Positions 8,075 to 17,763 of a stretch of DNA of 64,000 nucleotides are shown here, piece after piece; positions within the stretch are counted from its first letter, which is position 1; every line of letters begins with the position of its first letter. Under the pieces are notes generated by a model, which saw only the letters and a list, made by a program, of their open reading frames with translations, ran no database searches and was not told the DNA's origin. The stretch is from Betaproteobacteria bacterium (GTDB taxonomy: Bacteria; Pseudomonadota; Gammaproteobacteria; Burkholderiales; Usitatibacteraceae): the NCBI GenBank assembly GCA_016720925.1, contig JADKJR010000001.1:682001-746000 (forward strand), in the 5' to 3' direction. The position numbers and the translations under genes were made by a program.

Positions 8075-9418
8075 ATGTTGAAAGTCTTGGCCGTCTGCGC
8101 ATTGGCATGGTGTTGCAACGTGGCCCATGCCCAGGTACCGGCGGCGTCCCCTGTGCCGTCAACCACACCGTCCACTGCATCAGCGCAGCCGGTCGCCGGC
8201 GACCCGGCTGTGTCGGCCCCCATCCGGCTCGATCCGGTCGTCACAGCGCGGCTTGACCCGGTCGTCGCCACCCAAGCTTTCATGAATCGCCTGCAGGGCG
8301 AGGCCCGCGCAAAATCCGATGCCTACGCGGAAGGCGGCTATTGGCTGCTGCTGTGGAATCTTGTCTATGGGCTGGTGGTCGCGTGGTTGCTGCTTTCGCG
8401 GCGTATTTCTTCGCGTATCCGCGATTTTGCCGAACGACGCACGCATCGCAAGAGCCTGCAAACGCTCATTTATGCGCTTGCATATATTCCGCTGACAGCG
8501 TTGTTCACGTTCCCGATCACATTCTATGAGGGCTTCTATCGCGAACACCAATACGGACTGTCCAATCTTTCCTTTTTCCACTGGCTGGGTGAATCCGGCA
8601 TCAGCCTTGGCGTGGACATGGTGTTGTTGGGAATCGCGATTACCGGCTTGTACGCAATCCTCAGGCGCGTGCCCCAAACCTGGTGGGCCTGGGGAACGAT
8701 TGCAGGCAGTGTTTTCATCATGCTGGTGATGATGATCGGGCCTGTGTTTATCTCGCCGTTGTTCAATTCGTACAAACCGTTGCCCGACGGGCCGATCCGC
8801 AACGACATCCTGTCCATGGCGCGTGCCAACGGCATCCCGGCGGACAACGTGTATTACTTCGATGCGTCGAAGCAGACCAAGCGCGTCAGCGCCAATGTGA
8901 GCGGGCTGTTTGGCACGACGCGGATTTCCCTGAACGATAATCTGCTCAATCGCACGTCGCCCGCGGAAATCCGCGCGGTCATGGCGCACGAAATGGGCCA
9001 TTACGTGTTGAACCATGGTATCAAGCACACGGTGTCGTTCAGTCTCGTCCTGCTGGGCGGATTGCTGTTCATCAAGTTCAGCTGGGACTGGGCAGCCGCG
9101 CGTTTCGGCGGCCGCTTCGGTGTACGCAGCATTTCCGATCCGGCCGGCTTGCCGCTGCTTGCGGCGTTATTTTCTGTCTATGTATTTCTTGCCACACCCG
9201 TGCTCAAGACCATCATTCGCACGGCGGAAGTTGAGGCGGACCTGTTTGGCCTGAATGCCGCGCGCGAGCCGGACGGCTTTGCGGAAGCAATCTTCAAGCT
9301 GGCGGAATATCGCAAGCTCGAGCCGGGTGCGGCGGAAGAGTTTGTGTTCTTTGATCACCCGAGCGGATATAGCCGTATTTTTGCCTCAATGCGCTGGAAG
9401 GCCGAGAACACGAAGTAG
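8075..9418 (+). CDS. M48 family (Ste24-like) membrane zinc protease
   Basis: A 447-residue integral membrane endopeptidase. The start at 8075 gives a signal peptide (MLKVLAVCALAWCCNVAHA), then a Pro/Ala/Thr-rich stretch, then several membrane helices. The zinc motif HEMGH occupies residues 305-309 and the third ligand lies in EVEAD (385-389). SPLFNSYKPLPDG and the layout of helices around the catalytic domain match the CAAX prenyl protease 1/Ste24 branch more than HtpX. The DHPSG and IFASMRW end is typical of the family. In bacteria these enzymes take part in membrane protein quality control; the substrate here is unknown. GGGGAAAG precedes the ATG. Confidence 0.9.
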   Translation: MLKVLAVCALAWCCNVAHAQVPAASPVPSTTPSTASAQPVAGDPAVSAPIRLDPVVTARLDPVVATQAFMNRLQGEARAKSDAYAEGGYWLLLWNLVYGLVVAWLLLSRRISSRIRDFAERRTHRKSLQTLIYALAYIPLTALFTFPITFYEGFYREHQYGLSNLSFFHWLGESGISLGVDMVLLGIAITGLYAILRRVPQTWWAWGTIAGSVFIMLVMMIGPVFISPLFNSYKPLPDGPIRNDILSMARANGIPADNVYYFDASKQTKRVSANVSGLFGTTRISLNDNLLNRTSPAEIRAVMAHEMGHYVLNHGIKHTVSFSLVLLGGLLFIKFSWDWAAARFGGRFGVRSISDPAGLPLLAALFSVYVFLATPVLKTIIRTAEVEADLFGLNAAREPDGFAEAIFKLAEYRKLEPGAAEEFVFFDHPSGYSRIFASMRWKAENTK

Positions 9419-9525
9419 CAGGCGGGGTGGGCGATCCGCGCTCATCGCTGGATATCCGGTCACACTCTTTCGGGCGGCAAACTACATAGGATGTCCGCCA
9501 GACCCGATCAATTCGTTCAGTGTGG

Positions 9526-10749
9526 CTATTGCGACGTAAGGTACGTTCCCGCCGCACCGACGGCAACGTATCCGGTCGCGGTGCGCGCGACCGATGTCAA
9601 ATCATTGGTGGTGCCGGAAGCTTGCGATTGCCACGTGATGCCGTCCGCGCTGGTGTAAATACTGCCGCTGCTGCCGACCGCGACAAACTGTCCCCCGTAA
9701 ACAACTGATGCGATGTCCTTTGTCGACATTGCGGGTTGCAGGGTCCAGGTCACGCCATCGCTGCTCGTGAGCAATGTCCCCGCTGCGCCAAGCGCCACGT
9801 AGGTGGTGGTCGTGGTTGTCGTTGTTCCCACCGTCGTCGCGTATGAGCCAAACGCAATAGCCCGCAAATCGCGGGTGGTGTTGACGGCAATGGTTGTCCA
9901 CGTCACGCCATCGGTACTGGTCACCAAGGTTCCTTCCGCGCCGACCGCTACATACAATGCGCCACCGTAGACTGCGGCGTACAGGTTTTTCGTCGTGGGT
10001 GAGGTGGCGACAGTCCACGTACTGCCATCGGCACTGGTGATAATCGTGCCGGCAGCGCCGACGGCTGCAAACGAACCGGTGCCAGGGCTCGCAAGCGCAT
10101 AGAGATCGGCGACCGTCCCGCTGGTTTTCGCGGTCCAGGTCAACGCATCGGAAGTGAAGATAACTGTCCCTGCCGCACCTGCCGCGACGAAACCGGCGCC
10201 GCCATTCAGGATGGCATTGAGATCCGCCGGGGCCGCGGGATTGGTCAGTGCGGTCGCGGCGGCGCCGCCGACGCTGGAGAAAATGACGCCGCCGGCACCC
10301 ACGGTGGCAATGGTCGTCGTTGCCACGCTGACACTATTCAGTCGGCCTGTGCCGACGGGCGCGCCCATCACCCAGGTGGCGCCGGCAAGTCTCGGTGTCG
10401 CGACCTGCGTTGGGGCGCCCGTTCCGCCTGGGCCGCCATTTTTGCGGCCATTGATGGTAAAGGAATAAGTGGTGCCATTGACCAGCCCGCCTACCGTGTA
10501 CGGAGATGTCGCCCGCGTAATGGCGCTACCGCCAAGCGATAACCAATTCGACGTCGTGACCGAACTGCCCGTGGCATAGAAAACCCAGTACTCCACGTCC
10601 GGATCCGCCGTCCATGTAAGCGTGACGGAGCTGTCGCCTGCCACTGCCTTGAGATCGGGTGGTGCATCGGCGGAGCTGCTGTTGCTGCTGCAACCGTTGA
10701 GCACAGCCGCGATGACGAAGGCAGCCATGAGGAGAGCGAATCGTTTCAC
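9526..10749 (-). CDS. seven-bladed propeller lipoprotein with FN3 domain
   Basis: A 407-residue lipoprotein starting at GTG 10749, with AAGGA six bases upstream. Its signal peptide ends in VLNGC, so Cys19 is the likely lipidated residue. Residues about 25-115 look like a fibronectin type III domain (PPDLKAVAGDSSVTLTW). The rest is a series of about 40-residue repeats with the pattern VAVGAAGTI.TS.DG.TWT, resembling BNR/YCF48-type propellers. I count seven blades. The last is short, and a strand at the start (TWVMGAPVG) could close the ring. One blade carries a run of eight Thr. Probably an outer-membrane-anchored binding protein; the ligand is unknown. Confidence 0.75.
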   Translation of the reverse strand: MKRFALLMAAFVIAAVLNGCSSNSSSADAPPDLKAVAGDSSVTLTWTADPDVEYWVFYATGSSVTTSNWLSLGGSAITRATSPYTVGGLVNGTTYSFTINGRKNGGPGGTGAPTQVATPRLAGATWVMGAPVGTGRLNSVSVATTTIATVGAGGVIFSSVGGAAATALTNPAAPADLNAILNGGAGFVAAGAAGTVIFTSDALTWTAKTSGTVADLYALASPGTGSFAAVGAAGTIITSADGSTWTVATSPTTKNLYAAVYGGALYVAVGAEGTLVTSTDGVTWTTIAVNTTRDLRAIAFGSYATTVGTTTTTTTTYVALGAAGTLLTSSDGVTWTLQPAMSTKDIASVVYGGQFVAVGSSGSIYTSADGITWQSQASGTTNDLTSVARTATGYVAVGAAGTYLTSQ

Positions 10750-10929
10750 AAAAATTTCCTTGGACGTTACTGACGGCGGATTATCCCACAATCTCTCTTT
10801 GACCCCTCCATGGCGCATACGTTCGTCCGGCCCGACAGGCCGCTTCCAAGCCAATGCCTGGCACCCACTGCCCGCGACGATCCTCAATGCTGGCGTGTCG
10901 TATCACGGTGGGGGTACCATGACATTCCG

Positions 10930-12621
10930 ATGAAAAACTCTTGTCATTTCGCTGCTGACGCCATGCCAGGCCTTACCCAGACACGTGTTTCAATGCCGTG
11001 GTCCACGCGGGGGCGTGCACGCGCGATCGTCGTGCAACGGATCGCTTTTGCGATGGCCGTTTGCATGGCGGGCGTGCTCATCGGCAACGCCAATGCGGTC
11101 ACGTTTCGCTGGTCGAGCCAGGGTGATTACCTCACCGCCGATCCGCACGCCCGGAATGAAGGCTTGAATAACAACATCAACGATCACATCTACGAGCGCC
11201 TGACGGTTCGAGGCAGGAAACTCGAAATCCTCCCGGCGCTGGCCGAATCGTGGATCAAGGTCAATGACCTCACCTGGCGGCTCAATCTGCGCAAGGGAGT
11301 GAAATTTCACGACGGCACGCCGTTCACGGCGGACGACGTTGTGTTTTCGTTCGAGCGCGCGCAGTCGGCCCGATCGAACTTCAAGGTGTTCGCGGCACCC
11401 TTGGGCAAGGTACGGCGGATCGATGACCACACCGTCGAATTCGTCACATCCCAGCCGCATCCGGCGTTCATGGGTAATCTTGTTTTCATCAACATCACGA
11501 GCCGCAAATGGGCCGTCGCGCATGGCGTGGCCGCGCCGCAGGACTACAAGACCGGGGAGGAAACCCATGCCTCGCGTCACGCCAACGGCACCGGGCCATT
11601 CAGGCTGGTCAGCCGCGAGCCCGAGGTGAAAACGGTGCTGCAAAAGAACCCTGATTGGTGGGGTATCAAGGCGGGGCGTTTCGAGGGCAATGTGACGGAA
11701 GTGCGTTATCTGCCCATCAAGTCGGATGCGACACGCATGTCTGCGCTGATCACCGGTGAAGTCGATTTTGTGCTCGATCCGCCGCTCCAGGATATCCCGC
11801 GCCTGAAGCGTGAGCCGCGCGTGAAAATCATCGAAGGCCCGGAGAACCGCGTGATCTTCCTCGGCATGGACCAGGGGCGCGACGAGCTCGCGCACAGCAA
11901 TATCAAGGGCAGGAACCCGTTCAGGGACATCCGCGTGCGCCGCGCGATCGCACACGCCATCGATATCGAGGCGATACGCACACAGGTGATGCGCGGTTTC
12001 TCGCAGCCCACCGGCAACGTCATGGTCCCTGCATCGTTCGGCTATCGCGCCGAACAGGAAGGCCGCCTTGCCTACGATGTCGATCGAGCGAAAACGCTGT
12101 TGCGCGATGCCGGTTATGCGGGCGGCTTCGAGGTGACGATGGATTGCCCGAACAATCGCTACGTGAACGACGAGCGCATCTGCACCGCGATTGCCGCGAT
12201 GCTGGCGCGCGCGGGAATCCAGCTCCGGGTAGTGGGCCTGCCGCGCGCGCAGTTCTTCCAGAAACTGGAGCGCCGGGATTCCAGTTTTTTTCTTTACGGC
12301 TGGGGTGGCGCGCCCAGCGACGGCACCACTTTCCTGACGCCGATCGCGCACAGCTTTGATGGCAAGGGGCGCGGAGATTTCAACATGGGACGCTTTTCCG
12401 ATCCCGAGGTTGATCGTGCCATTGAACAGGCGTCCGTCGAGATGGACGATGCGAAGCGGGAGGCGCTGCTGTCCGCTGCGGCGGCGCGAATTCGCGAACA
12501 ATCGTACATGATTCCCCTGCATCGGCAGGTCATTCCCTGGGCCGCGCGCGCCGGGGTCAGTGTGGTGCATCGCATGGATAACGTGCTGAGCATCGCCTGG
12601 GTCGCGATGCCCCCAAAATAG
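10930..12621 (+). CDS. family 5 (peptide/nickel-type) ABC substrate-binding protein
   Basis: A periplasmic DppA/OppA-type binding protein of about 560 residues. Its features are FRWSSQGDYLTADPHA at the mature N-terminus, the family stretch WRLNLRKGVKFHDGTPFTADDVVFSFERA, and IRVRRAIAHAID. The signal peptide is clear (IAFAMAVCMAGVLIGNANA), but the start is not: ATGs at 10930, 10963 and 10993 all lack a good ribosome binding site. Another ATG at 10919 opens only a four-codon frame whose stop overlaps 10930. No permease or ATPase genes are adjacent. The substrate is probably an oligopeptide or similar, which is inference. Confidence 0.85.
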   Translation: MKNSCHFAADAMPGLTQTRVSMPWSTRGRARAIVVQRIAFAMAVCMAGVLIGNANAVTFRWSSQGDYLTADPHARNEGLNNNINDHIYERLTVRGRKLEILPALAESWIKVNDLTWRLNLRKGVKFHDGTPFTADDVVFSFERAQSARSNFKVFAAPLGKVRRIDDHTVEFVTSQPHPAFMGNLVFINITSRKWAVAHGVAAPQDYKTGEETHASRHANGTGPFRLVSREPEVKTVLQKNPDWWGIKAGRFEGNVTEVRYLPIKSDATRMSALITGEVDFVLDPPLQDIPRLKREPRVKIIEGPENRVIFLGMDQGRDELAHSNIKGRNPFRDIRVRRAIAHAIDIEAIRTQVMRGFSQPTGNVMVPASFGYRAEQEGRLAYDVDRAKTLLRDAGYAGGFEVTMDCPNNRYVNDERICTAIAAMLARAGIQLRVVGLPRAQFFQKLERRDSSFFLYGWGGAPSDGTTFLTPIAHSFDGKGRGDFNMGRFSDPEVDRAIEQASVEMDDAKREALLSAAAARIREQSYMIPLHRQVIPWAARAGVSVVHRMDNVLSIAWVAMPPK

Positions 12622-12633
12622 TCACAGCCAGAT

Positions 12634-12705
12634 ATAAAACACAAGCACTGGCGGGCGTTTCAGGGCGAAAAGCCTCCGAGAGCCGCGCCAATGCTGGGGT
12701 TTTAT
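12634..12705. repeat. palindromic repeat, copy 2
   Basis: Arms of 22 bases at 12634-12655 and 12684-12705 match at 18 positions. Left arm is ATAAAACACAAGCACTGGCG; right arm is related to CGCGCCAATGCTGGGGTTT. It lies 12 bases after the stop of the binding-protein gene, ends in GGGGTTTT, and could act as its terminator. Confidence 0.85.
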
Positions 12706-13170
12706 GAATTGACGCGAGTTGAATGTGATTGTGCCGGACGATGGCGCCCTTGCCGTTGCCACTCGTCCCGCAAAACTTGCGTTTCGTCCCCGATTGCTGG
12801 TTGCCGGCATTTTGCGTCGTTAAGCTGCTGTTTTCCTGGCATCCAATGGAATGGCGCACGATACATGGTGACAAATTGACACATATGCCGATTGCTGGCC
12901 ACCGTAATATTGGCGGGGTGCGTCTTGTCGCGGGCCGCTCGTCCCATCAAAGCCAACCTGAATGGGAGCCCGTTCGGTTTCCTTGCCGACCGTTGTCATA
13001 GGCATGATCGGTGCGCCCACAAACCCGCTCAAACACGCTCGAACACTTATGCGCGCCTCGCGATTGGGCAAAAGCGTGATAATGCTCCCGGTCGCGCCGC
13101 TCAACACCCTACGTCCAACGTTTACGCGACTCATCGTCACAAGAACAACCCATCCGTGGAATAGAAGAAA
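12706..13170. other. intergenic, no clear gene
   Basis: About 465 bases before the RND adaptor. Short frames exist on both strands but none has family features. A TTGACA is present near 12876 but no -10 sits at proper spacing, so I do not call a promoter. The upstream region of an efflux operon would be expected to hold its promoter and any operator. Confidence 0.5.
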
Positions 13171-14457
13171 ATGTTGCGTCATATATTGCTTGCCCTAATC
13201 ATTGCCACTGGCGCCGCCGCGTGCAGCAAGGACGCTGCCAAAGCCGACAAGGCGGCAGCCGCGGCGGCCAACGAGCGGCCGTTGCTGCTCGCGGCAGAAG
13301 ACCTGCTCACAGTGCGCAATAACGCGTTGGCGTCCGGACCGTCGATTACCGGCTCGGTACAACCCGAGCGCCGCGCGGACTTGCGCGCCGAAGTGTCGGC
13401 CGTGGTATTGCAGGTGCTGAAGGAAAATGGCGATGTTGTCCGTCGTGGCGATTTGCTGGTGCGTCTTGACGACACGGCGATTCGCGATAGCCTCGATTCG
13501 GCCGAAGCCGCGACCCGCGCATCGAGCTTGTCTTATGACCAGGCGGAACGCCAATTCCAGCGCATGACCACGCTGCGGAAATCGGGGATGGTGTCCACGC
13601 AGGCGCTGGAAGACGCGGAAACTCGCCGCAATAATGCGCAAAGTGATCTGGAGGCAGCGAAAACCCGGGCCGCGCAGGCGCGCCAGCAATTGCAGCGTAC
13701 CGCCGCGCGTGCGCCGTTTGACGGCATCGTCAGCGATCGCAAGGTCTCGGCTGGCGACACCGCGCAAATCGGCAAGGAACTCGTCAAGGTCATCGACCCG
13801 ACAAGCATGCGTTTCGAGGGTCTGGTATCGGCCGACAACATCGGCAGCGTGAAAGCCGGACAGGCGGTGTTTTTTCAGATAAATGGCTATGGCGACAAGG
13901 AATTCGCCGGAAAAGTGAGACGCGTCAATCCGGCGGCCAACGCGACAACGCGGCAAGTCGAAGTGCTGGTGGATTTTGTCGACAAGAAGCAGCCGATTTT
14001 GGCGGGCCTCTATGCCGAAGGCCGAATCGAGACGGAAAGCACCACCGGTCTGACCATACCCGCCACCGCGCTGGTGCGTGACGGTGACAAGACTAACGCC
14101 TGGCGATTGAAAGGTAGCGCGCTGCAAAAAGTCAGCCTGACAATCGGCGAGCGCGATTCCCGTAGCGGTGATTTCGTCCTGAAAGGCGGACTGGCCGAGG
14201 GCGACCGCCTGGTTCGCTATCCGTCGGCGACACTGAAGGAAGGGCAGAAAGTCGAGATGGCGATTGCTGCCGCTCCATCGATTGCACCCGCGAAGGGTAC
14301 CGGTTCCGCCGATGTTGCGAAGGCAGCAACGTCCGCCGACCTTTCGAAGGCAGCAACGTCTGCCGAAGTTGCGAAGGCTACCAAGCCGGTCGATGCCACG
14401 AAAGCCGCCACAACTACTGATGCCACCAAGGCCGCCGCAACCGACGCGAGGAAATAG
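13171..14457 (+). CDS. RND efflux periplasmic adaptor lipoprotein
   Basis: A 428-residue membrane fusion protein of the HlyD/AcrA class. The signal peptide ends in TGAAAC, so Cys18 is likely lipidated. The order is typical: a first half-lipoyl stretch (EVSAVVLQVLKENGDVVRRGDLLVRLDD), a helical hairpin (about 105-180), a second half-lipoyl (APFDGIVSDRKVSAGD), a beta-barrel and a membrane-proximal end. The last 55 residues are an unusual low-complexity tail built from repeats such as KAATSAD and DATKAA. Its stop is followed by the pump ATG two bases later, so the pair is an operon. No outer-membrane factor gene is present in the window. Confidence 0.92.
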   Translation: MLRHILLALIIATGAAACSKDAAKADKAAAAAANERPLLLAAEDLLTVRNNALASGPSITGSVQPERRADLRAEVSAVVLQVLKENGDVVRRGDLLVRLDDTAIRDSLDSAEAATRASSLSYDQAERQFQRMTTLRKSGMVSTQALEDAETRRNNAQSDLEAAKTRAAQARQQLQRTAARAPFDGIVSDRKVSAGDTAQIGKELVKVIDPTSMRFEGLVSADNIGSVKAGQAVFFQINGYGDKEFAGKVRRVNPAANATTRQVEVLVDFVDKKQPILAGLYAEGRIETESTTGLTIPATALVRDGDKTNAWRLKGSALQKVSLTIGERDSRSGDFVLKGGLAEGDRLVRYPSATLKEGQKVEMAIAAAPSIAPAKGTGSADVAKAATSADLSKAATSAEVAKATKPVDATKAATTTDATKAAATDARK

Positions 14458-14459
14458 CC

Positions 14460-17400
14460 ATGTTCCTGTCCGATTTCAGTATCAAGCGACCGGTGACGAC
14501 GGTCGTCATAATCATCATGCTCATGGGCCTCGGTTTGATGGCGCTGAAGAATTTGCGCGTCAACCAGATTCCCGATGTCGAGCAGCCGGTTATCGTCGTC
14601 AATATTCCGTATCCCGGCGCGTCGCCGGAAACGGTCGAGCGCGAAATCGTCAATCGGGTTGAAAAGGCCCTGCAGAGCATTTCGCAGGTCTACCAAATCA
14701 AGTCCACGGCGAGCGAGAGTTCGGCGTCCATCGTCATTATCTTCAACTTCAAGAAGAACATGGTGGAAGCCTCGGATGAAATTCGCAATGCGATCGCGTC
14801 GGTCAGGCACAAGCTGCCGGTTGAAATGCGCGAACCTATCCTGCGGCGTATTGATCCGTCCGCGCAGCCCATCATGCAACTGGCGCTGTCGTCCAGCAAG
14901 CAGACGCATGCTGAAATCTCCCGCCTTGCCGAAGACGTGTTGGCCGACAAATTCCGCGCAATCGATGGTGTCGCGGTGGTCAATGTCAACGGTGCGCTGC
15001 GGCGCGAGTTGTCGGTGCTGCTGCGCGCTGAAAGACTGCGCGAGTACAACATCTCGGTGACCGACGTTGTGAACGCGTTGCGCAATCAGAACACCACGTC
15101 CCCGGTCGGACGCGTCAAGGGCGCCCTCGATGAGCAAAGCATCCGCCTGGTCGGGCGCATCGAATCGCCCGCCGAGTTTGAGCAGATCGTGCTGAAGCGA
15201 CGCGGCAATGAAGTGGTGCGTCTTGGCCAGGTGGCCAGCGTTGCCGACGGCTTTGCCGAACTCTCCGGATTCAGCCTGCGCAATGGACTGCCGAACGTCG
15301 GTATCGCCGTCACCCGCTCGCGCGACGCCAGCACCGTGTCGGTCGCCGACAAGGTGCGCAAGGAAGTCGAGGAAATCAACAAGACATTGCCGGCCGGATC
15401 AAAACTGGAAGTCACCCAGGACGGCGGCAAGGATGCCCAGACCAGCCTGCAGAATGTGATCGAGGCATTGATGTTCGGCGCGCTCCTGACGATCTTTGTG
15501 GTGTACGCGTTTCTCAATTCGTGGCGCTCCACGCTCATCACCGCGCTGGCCTTGCCGACCTCGGTGATCGCCGCCTTCATCGCCGTGTGGGCCTGCGGGT
15601 TCACGCTCAATTTCATGACCTTGCTGGGACTCTCGCTCGCCATCGGCGTGCTGATCGATGATGCCATTGTCGTTCGCGAGAATATCGTCCGCCACATGGA
15701 AATGGGCGAGGACCGGCGCACCGCCGCCAGCGCGGGCACGCAGGAAATCGGACTCGCCGTGACGGCGACGACGTTCTCCATCATCGCCGTATTCATTCCC
15801 GTCGCATTCATGGGCGGTGGCGGCGGGGAATGGTTCCGGCCGTTCGCGTTGACCGTTGCCACGTCAGTGCTCGTGAGCCTGTTCATTTCGTTCACGCTCG
15901 ATCCGATGTTGTCGGCCTATTGGGGTGACCCGGTTGGATACCAGCAACGCACAAAAACGGGACTCAGCCTGTGGCTCTCGCGGTTCAATATCTGGTTCGA
16001 TCATCAGGCCAGCCGCTATGGGAATGTGATCGCATGGGCGCTGCATCACCGGCGTTACATGGCCTTGATTGCCGGCCTGAGTTTGTTGGGAGCGCTGGCA
16101 TTGCAGGCCACGGTTGGGGGATCGAGTTTCCTGCCGGCATCTGACGTCGGGACAATCGCCATCGAAGTGCGCACGCCGTCCAGTGCCAGCCTCGACTATT
16201 CCCGCCTGAAGGTTGAAAAAGCGGCCGAGCTCGCGCGAACGATGAAAGAAACGGTGGCGACCAACACTAACGTCTACGCCGGCGGCGGGCGCGTCTATGT
16301 CGACCTCGGCAAAAGCACCACGCGTAAACGCTCGGCCGGCGAGATCGCCGTCGAATTGCGCACGCACCTGACACGCCTGGTCGGCGCGGAATATACGGTG
16401 CTTGACGATTTGAACAACGGCGCCCGCAAGCCCGTGCAGATCCTGTTTTCTGGCCCCGATTCACGGCGACTGATGGCCATCACCAGTGACTTCATGAAAA
16501 AGTTGAACAAGGTACCCGGTGCCATCGATGTCGGCCTCTCCGAGCAGGATCCCAAGGACGAACTGCGGATTGAGCTCAATCGCGGCTTGGCCAACGCGCT
16601 GGGCATTTCGGTGGGCGATGCCGCACAGGCTCTCCGCGTAGCCTTCGCAGGCGTAGAAGTGGGCGATTGGGTGGACCCGACGGGCGAATCGCGAGACGTT
16701 TCGGTGCGTTTGCATCCCGATGACCGCGTCAATGCGACCAACATCGAACGCCTGCCGATCGCCGTCAGTGGCAGCAACATGATGGTGCCCCTGGACCAGA
16801 TCGCCACCATCACCATGGGCAAGGGCCCGGCGCAGATTCAGCACTCGGACGGCAAGCGCATGATCGCCGTATCGGCCAACGCGCAAGGGCGCTCGCCTGG
16901 CGAAGTGACCGCGGACGCGATGAAGATTGCCAGTCAGATCGACTTTCCGACGGGGTACGGGCTTGAACTTGGCGGTGCATCCCGCGACCAGAAAGAGGTG
17001 TTCACGGAAATGGGCATTGCGCTGGTGACCGGCATCGGCCTCATGTATTTCACGCTGGTGATTCAATTTGGCTCATTCACCGCACCTTTGCCAATCATGC
17101 TATCGCTGCCCTTGAGCCTGATCGGCGTGGTGGTGGCACTGTTGCTAACCAAGGGAACACTGAATCTGATGAGCTTCATCGGCGTCATCATGCTGATGGG
17201 TCTGGTGGCCAAGAATGCGATCCTGTTGCTCGATTGCGCGCGCAAGGAAGAAGCACAGGGGGTCAGCCGCGAAGAAGCGCTGATGCACGCGGGACGGGTG
17301 CGCTTGCGGCCAATCCTGATGACGACTTTCGCGCTGATCGCCGGCATGATGCCGGTGGCCATTGGGCTGGGTGAAGGCGGTGAGTTCTACCGGCCGATGG

Positions 17401-17699
17401 CCATTGCCATCATCGGCGGAACTATTACCTCGACCATCCTCACGCTGCTGGTGGTGCCGACGTTCTACGACTCGATCGAAATTGCCCGCGATCGCGCGTT
17501 CGCCAAGTTCCATGCGCGCGAAGTGCGCTGGAATACGTTCGCCGCGTTCGTGGTGACGCTGATCGAGGCCATACTCGCGCTGCTGCTGATCCGGTTGATC
17601 TATCGGCTGGTCATGATGTTGGTTGGCTGGCCGATGGCACGCAAACGGCATCGGGATCAGATCGTCGCCAAACCGGCGATCCGGATGCAGGGCGATTGA
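14460..17699 (+). CDS. RND efflux inner-membrane transporter
   Basis: A 1079-residue proton-driven pump of the HAE1/AcrB-MdtB type. It starts MFLSDFSIKRPVTT, as usual for the family. It has twelve membrane helices in two halves with two large periplasmic loops. The proton-relay pair lies in LIDDAIVVREN near residue 400 in TM4, and SFIGVIMLMGLVAKNAILLLD in the second half gives the TM10-11 signature. It pairs with the adaptor just upstream and probably needs an outer-membrane channel encoded elsewhere. Substrates cannot be read from sequence. The C-terminal 70 residues extend past TM12 with an extra hydrophobic stretch (EAILALLLIRLIYRLVMMLVG), which is not standard. Confidence 0.94.
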   Translation: MFLSDFSIKRPVTTVVIIIMLMGLGLMALKNLRVNQIPDVEQPVIVVNIPYPGASPETVEREIVNRVEKALQSISQVYQIKSTASESSASIVIIFNFKKNMVEASDEIRNAIASVRHKLPVEMREPILRRIDPSAQPIMQLALSSSKQTHAEISRLAEDVLADKFRAIDGVAVVNVNGALRRELSVLLRAERLREYNISVTDVVNALRNQNTTSPVGRVKGALDEQSIRLVGRIESPAEFEQIVLKRRGNEVVRLGQVASVADGFAELSGFSLRNGLPNVGIAVTRSRDASTVSVADKVRKEVEEINKTLPAGSKLEVTQDGGKDAQTSLQNVIEALMFGALLTIFVVYAFLNSWRSTLITALALPTSVIAAFIAVWACGFTLNFMTLLGLSLAIGVLIDDAIVVRENIVRHMEMGEDRRTAASAGTQEIGLAVTATTFSIIAVFIPVAFMGGGGGEWFRPFALTVATSVLVSLFISFTLDPMLSAYWGDPVGYQQRTKTGLSLWLSRFNIWFDHQASRYGNVIAWALHHRRYMALIAGLSLLGALALQATVGGSSFLPASDVGTIAIEVRTPSSASLDYSRLKVEKAAELARTMKETVATNTNVYAGGGRVYVDLGKSTTRKRSAGEIAVELRTHLTRLVGAEYTVLDDLNNGARKPVQILFSGPDSRRLMAITSDFMKKLNKVPGAIDVGLSEQDPKDELRIELNRGLANALGISVGDAAQALRVAFAGVEVGDWVDPTGESRDVSVRLHPDDRVNATNIERLPIAVSGSNMMVPLDQIATITMGKGPAQIQHSDGKRMIAVSANAQGRSPGEVTADAMKIASQIDFPTGYGLELGGASRDQKEVFTEMGIALVTGIGLMYFTLVIQFGSFTAPLPIMLSLPLSLIGVVVALLLTKGTLNLMSFIGVIMLMGLVAKNAILLLDCARKEEAQGVSREEALMHAGRVRLRPILMTTFALIAGMMPVAIGLGEGGEFYRPMAIAIIGGTITSTILTLLVVPTFYDSIEIARDRAFAKFHAREVRWNTFAAFVVTLIEAILALLLIRLIYRLVMMLVGWPMARKRHRDQIVAKPAIRMQGD

Positions 17700-17763
17700 A
17701 TCGCGGGCGCGATCGGCTGAGCGCGATGTACCTGCTGGCAGCAATTGCGAGGTGCGCACCAGC

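Noticed and set aside
10919..10933. Four-codon frame ahead of the family 5 binding protein as a leader peptide
   Set aside because: Too short and without a convincing ribosome binding site; likely chance.
12876..12915. TTGACA promoter before the RND operon
   Set aside because: No -10 hexamer at 16-18 base spacing.
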